Source of the DNA: Chrysaora quinquecirrha
Lineage: Eukaryota; Cnidaria; Scyphozoa; Semaeostomeae; Pelagiidae
Direction: 5' to 3'
NCBI GenBank assembly: GCA_014526335.1
Contig: JACTAT010000014.1
Location: 6,294,393-6,358,392, forward strand
DNA length: 64,000 nt
In this document: piece by piece, positions 61,401 to 64,000 of the stretch
How positions within the stretch are numbered: the stretch's first letter is position 1
Layout of the letters: each line of letters starts with the position of its first letter
Notes under the pieces: model-generated
What the model saw: only the letters and a program-made list of their open reading frames with translations
Databases searched by the model: none
What the model was told of the DNA's origin: nothing
Program-made: the position numbers and the translations under genes

Positions 61401-63107
61401 ACCTCGACATCCACTGATCTGTGAACGACATCGGACATCGGCAACAACGTGCGCAACGCAAAAAGCTATTAAAAGTATTTTATTATGGAACATGCAAATA
61501 CAGAGCTTTGAGAATTAATTGAGCTTCGAGAATCTTCTGCCAAAACTTCAACCACGATGACTCATCTAGATGTTTACAAATTCGTTATTGCTGCTAATTG
61601 TCAAATAATTGGTATGCTAACATCCATTTACGGCGACTTCAAAAGTTACTTCCTCATATTTGTGGTTTATCTTTTGTTACATTTTGGCAAGAAAAAGCGT
61701 CTATACATACATGCGTTCCACGAACACCCTTTTATTATGTCCTTCGGACATAAAAATGAAAACTTTTTTAAGCTTGGGGATTTGCTTATTTTGTTCCTTT
61801 GAGAAAATTGAGCCAGCGAATGGTGAGCAAGTCTGACTTGTGATCTATGACTGTGGATTTGATTCCCAATGTGGTCAAGCTTGCCATTAAAAGTGAGGAG
61901 AGATGCCAGCTCTTTGCGGTTTCAGGGAAATGTGAAAGGAATTGGTGGCGTGATCATATCAAGCAGGGTAACAGGGCTGCACTACTAAGAAAAGTTTTGG
62001 GCAATTCACTGGACCAATGTGCTCAACAAAGAAAATTAAACCTTAGACAGCACCAAAATGTTTCTTTTTAATTCAAATAGCGATTCAAATTAATAGTAGA
62101 TATCCATATGATATGAGGTTTTATCTTTTTAAACACCTGTTCTTTATTGAATGGTTTATTCAAATTCAACCAGCCCTTTTGCTATTTTACATAAACAATT
62201 TCAAAGTTATTTTGACAAAAAGGATGTTACCCTTGTAAAGAACAAAATTTTTGAAATTTTCTCTTCAATTTATGACCGAGTCCTTCTTGAATCAAAACAT
62301 ATTAGGATACACTGCAGGTAATGATTTCCTCAATAATAAGTCCAATAAAATAGGAGAATTAGTTTTTTGTCTCAATATGCCCCAGCTTGAAAGACAGGGT
62401 CTTGCTGATTGCAAAGACCATCCCAAAATAATATTATCAGTCAGGTAAACATTTTCATATAAAAACAATGTTTTAAATCGAACAATAGTCGATTTGAGTG
62501 TCTGAGAAATGATCAAATTTCAAATCCAGACGGGGCAAAATTTTGTAATCACGAATTTCACAATTTTGTGGCATTGTCAAAGAAAAAATAGGCGTTTCTC
62601 TTGATGCATAAAATAAAAGTTTTGGGGATAACAAGAGACTAGAAATAGCAGAGATTAATAATTCAACATTTTAAGCTATGCATCGTGCTTCAAAATGTCT
62701 GAAACGTCTAAAATGCTAACAAGCCTTCATTACTGTCAAATTATTTCACAATCTCTCCAAAAAGGCGTCGTCAACATCTAATGCTTGCTCAAGCGGAAGC
62801 AGAAATGTGGGGCTGAAACGATCTGCAACGCCTGCTACCCCTTTCTGATCTAACCAAATGCCCCACCTGAAACAACGCTTTCAGTTACCCAGAATATCAA
62901 ACCATTCTTTTAAATTGATTTTATAGTGATACAGTTAGAATAAGGCATAATTTTGACGCTGATTTTAATGGGCCTAAATCTACCAAGAAGTTGAATTTTG
63001 GCCTCACCTTCACTTGTTGGGAGTGGATTCTTCTCCTCAGTTTCGACATGCTTAAGTTTAGAAGCATCAAAACCTTCAATTTCTGTCAGAGAATTTCTGT
63101 TGCTCAT
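49481..63107 (-). CDS. Multi-repeat beta-thymosin protein with pedin-like segments (thypedin-like)
   Basis: Eleven exons on the minus strand: 63008-63107 (ATG at 63107), 59224-59451, 58644-58871, 55625-55852, 54303-54530, 53163-53390, 52037-52264, 51273-51500, 50675-50902, 49968-50195 and 49481-49626. The nine inner exons are each exactly 228 nt, phase 1 at both ends, and encode two 38-residue repeats. The first and last exons carry one repeat each, giving 20 repeats and about 765 residues. Each repeat has the actin-binding core F-D-x-x-KLKHVET-x-EK-x-x-LPT of beta-thymosin/WH2 proteins, which bind actin monomers. The second repeat of each inner exon starts with a segment such as EELRPETLPDVSE, differing at one position from Hydra pedin (EELRPEVLPDVSE). 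No signal peptide is seen, so the product should be cytosolic. It resembles Hydra thypedin, the reported pedin precursor with thymosin repeats. The exon at 55625-55852 is strongly diverged. Confidence 0.92.
50230..50515 (+). repeat. tRNA-like repeat, family 2, in a thymosin intron
   Basis: Two partial units in tandem: the first tail (CCATCTATTGTGGTTTGCC, GATCTATCCTAGTGTTCGTC), the middle module (GCTGAACATAGCCGAAACAC), then a tRNA-like head (TCTATAGCTCAGTGGAAACG, GGTTCGAATCCC). It lies in the intron between exons 49968-50195 and 50675-50902. Confidence 0.6.
51679..51989. mobile_element. Palindromic MITE in a thymosin intron
   Basis: Left arm GATGGTGGACATCCTGAGTA then AAGGAATCCTCTCCGCATGC; right arm GCACGCGGAGAGGATTCCCT then ACTCAAGATGTCTGCCATC, an inverted complement. 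The element is about 311 bp and its arms diverge towards the middle. It lies next to a short TIR family B end (51600-51640) and only about 50 bp from the exon at 52037-52264. Confidence 0.75.
53641..54233. mobile_element. TIR family B element, long copy with internal duplications
   Basis: Starts GGCCGTGGGCAAACGATCAA and ends TTTGATAGTTTGGCCAGGGT. Inside, the CAATGTTTCGTGATG and GTACAGAAGGTGGCC blocks are repeated, so it seems to have grown by internal tandem duplication to nearly 600 bp. It lies between the exons at 53163-53390 and 54303-54530. Confidence 0.7.
55150..55590. repeat. Pyrimidine-rich minisatellite in a thymosin intron
   Basis: About 12 irregular units of 34-36 bp of the type CCCCCTGTTTCTATACCTAC followed by ACCCTCAAATCTACA. 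The plus strand is strongly C/T/A with few G. It lies just beside the diverged exon at 55625-55852. Confidence 0.85.
55625..55852 (-). other. Diverged exon of the thymosin gene with basic substitutions
   Basis: The exon keeps the 228 nt length, both splice sites, the phase and an open frame. Its sequence departs from all siblings: the first repeat core reads SLRRVRTRVRNTLP where others have KLKHVETEEKNPLP, and the second reads LLKHVEVRERNLLP. Acidic residues of the actin-binding core are replaced by Arg. Its pedin-like segment is AEMRPERLPDVSG. Either this module has lost actin binding and is drifting, or it has taken a different charge-dependent role. Confidence 0.85.
58969..59165. mobile_element. 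Small hAT-like MITE with 8 bp target duplication in a thymosin intron
   Basis: The 197 bp element starts CAGTGGTGTAGCAAAG and ends GGCTATGCCACTG, imperfect inverted ends. It is flanked by the identical 8 bases GCTGGAAA (58961-58968 and 59166-59173). A G-rich left part (GGTGGGGGCATGGGGGGC) and the motif CACCCCCAATCATCACC recall the older fragment near 5580-5760. It sits between the exons at 58644-58871 and 59224-59451. Confidence 0.85.
60700..61320. repeat. Discontinuous (CAT/ATC)n microsatellite cluster in the first thymosin intron
   Basis: Blocks of CATCATCAT at 60720-60850, TCATCATCA with TAATAATCAT at 61075-61195, and GATGATGATG at 61258-61315 surround ordinary AT-rich sequence. The resulting long plus-strand frame (60641-61417) is mostly His, Ile and Asp runs and is not a credible protein. 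Confidence 0.85.
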
Positions 63108-64000
63108 GTTTCTTTGATTTCAATGTGCTCACGTTCAAGATAATCCAAATTTAAAAGGACAGCAACTGCGCTGTGGTGTTTCAACCTTCCGTGAAATTGC
63201 GAAGACTTTTCCACAAGGCTGATCGACGTGAGACGATGCGGCACTCTTTAGCGGAAATATGCATTCTAAACACGTGGTATACGTTTTATCCAATCAGTGT
63301 CCGAGAAAGCATGACGTCATACCTGACGAATTTGTAACTTCAATATCTCTTCAGGAAGCTCTCTGATCCGATTTTTTCAAGAATAACATTATTCTAAAAG
63401 AATTTTCAAAATTAATCATAAACTTAGTTTTTTAATCTTTAAAAGTAGCATTCTTATATCTCGTTATTCGCTCGAGGTCAGATCTCAAAAAGGCAAAAAG
63501 GACGTAACACTTAAAGAGTTTTTTTCTAAAATAAAGTAGAAAATGTTTCAGTACTTCAAACTTTGTTTCTCTTATGAAACTTTGTTTCTCTTATGAAAAC
63601 AAGCGTGTACGCGATGCCATGTACGGGGAATATGGACTATATAATCTGGAATTTCAATGCCCTTTCATTATCGTGCTTGACCTAATCCAACATTTGACGT
63701 CAAGAATGAGTTTTGTTTATTGTCAATATTGATGTTTACTATTTTTCATTTATCTTTTCAGTAAAACTAAGAAAAGAAATGTGGGTTGGAACCCGGTTGG
63801 AAACAATGTCCACTTGTTGTTTCGTCCTTTCTCTTTTCTCTTATTAGCCAGTACGTTGTTTGGCTGTCTGGTTCAAGAACGTCGGTTCAGAACAACGTTG
63901 AACAAAGCGCGCAAAGCACAGGACAGGGTCGAATAAAACAAGAAACGCAAAACACAGACATTCACATACGAGAATACTGCTGAAAAGTTGCTTGAAATTT
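63108..64000. promoter_or_regulatory. 5' flank of the thymosin gene
   Basis: About 890 bp upstream of the thymosin ATG, reading to the right edge. The proximal 250 bp probably hold the 5' UTR and promoter; I see no clear TATA box or known motif. No other gene is visible here. Confidence 0.35.

Noticed and set aside
60641..61417. 258-residue plus-strand frame with His, Ile and Asp runs
   Set aside because: It is made of CAT/ATC microsatellite blocks and lies within the first thymosin intron; there is no domain or splice support.

Overview
The window is nuclear DNA from an animal, most likely a cnidarian. Genes are split into many short exons with GT-AG introns, intergenic DNA is AT-rich and full of transposon relics, and all recognised genes are conserved eukaryotic or metazoan families. 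The strongest lineage clue is a multi-repeat beta-thymosin gene whose repeats carry segments almost identical to the Hydra foot-forming peptide pedin. I cannot name the species. All exon coordinates were read by hand from splice sites, reading frame and remembered family sequence.

Layout. 1-4008 (-): 5' part of TBCD (tubulin cofactor D), running off the left edge. 4391-9225 (+): DNAJB11, head to head with TBCD across about 380 bp, with an apparent one-base frameshift near its C-terminus. 9264-14682: repeat-rich, dominated by a 3.5 kb foldback-like element (about 10660-14207) bracketed by two copies of a 350 bp repeat that carries an NRF-1-like palindrome. 14683-17637 (+): PSMD7/Rpn8, apparently lacking one in-frame exon. 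19220-22900 (-): CHMP2A/Vps2, first coding exon not found. 25716-35352 (-): a complete 11-exon CDKL1/4-type kinase. 38213-41163 (-): a small single-Ig-domain type I membrane protein in four exons. 41164-49480: gene-poor, with a Fe/Mn-SOD-like fragment, a satellite array and mobile-element relics. 49481-63107 (-): an 11-exon gene encoding about 765 residues made of 20 beta-thymosin repeats, built from nine 228-nt two-repeat exons.

The genes do not form one pathway. TBCD and thymosin serve the cytoskeleton, DNAJB11 ER folding, PSMD7 the proteasome lid, CHMP2A ESCRT-III, and CDKL is linked to cilia in other animals. Introns and spacers hold tRNA-like SINEs, at least three families of inverted-repeat elements (two with clear 8 bp target duplications), simple-sequence arrays and a degenerate telomere-like tract. 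The thymosin/pedin gene is the most distinctive locus; the missing or broken exons in PSMD7, CHMP2A and DNAJB11 need an assembly check.
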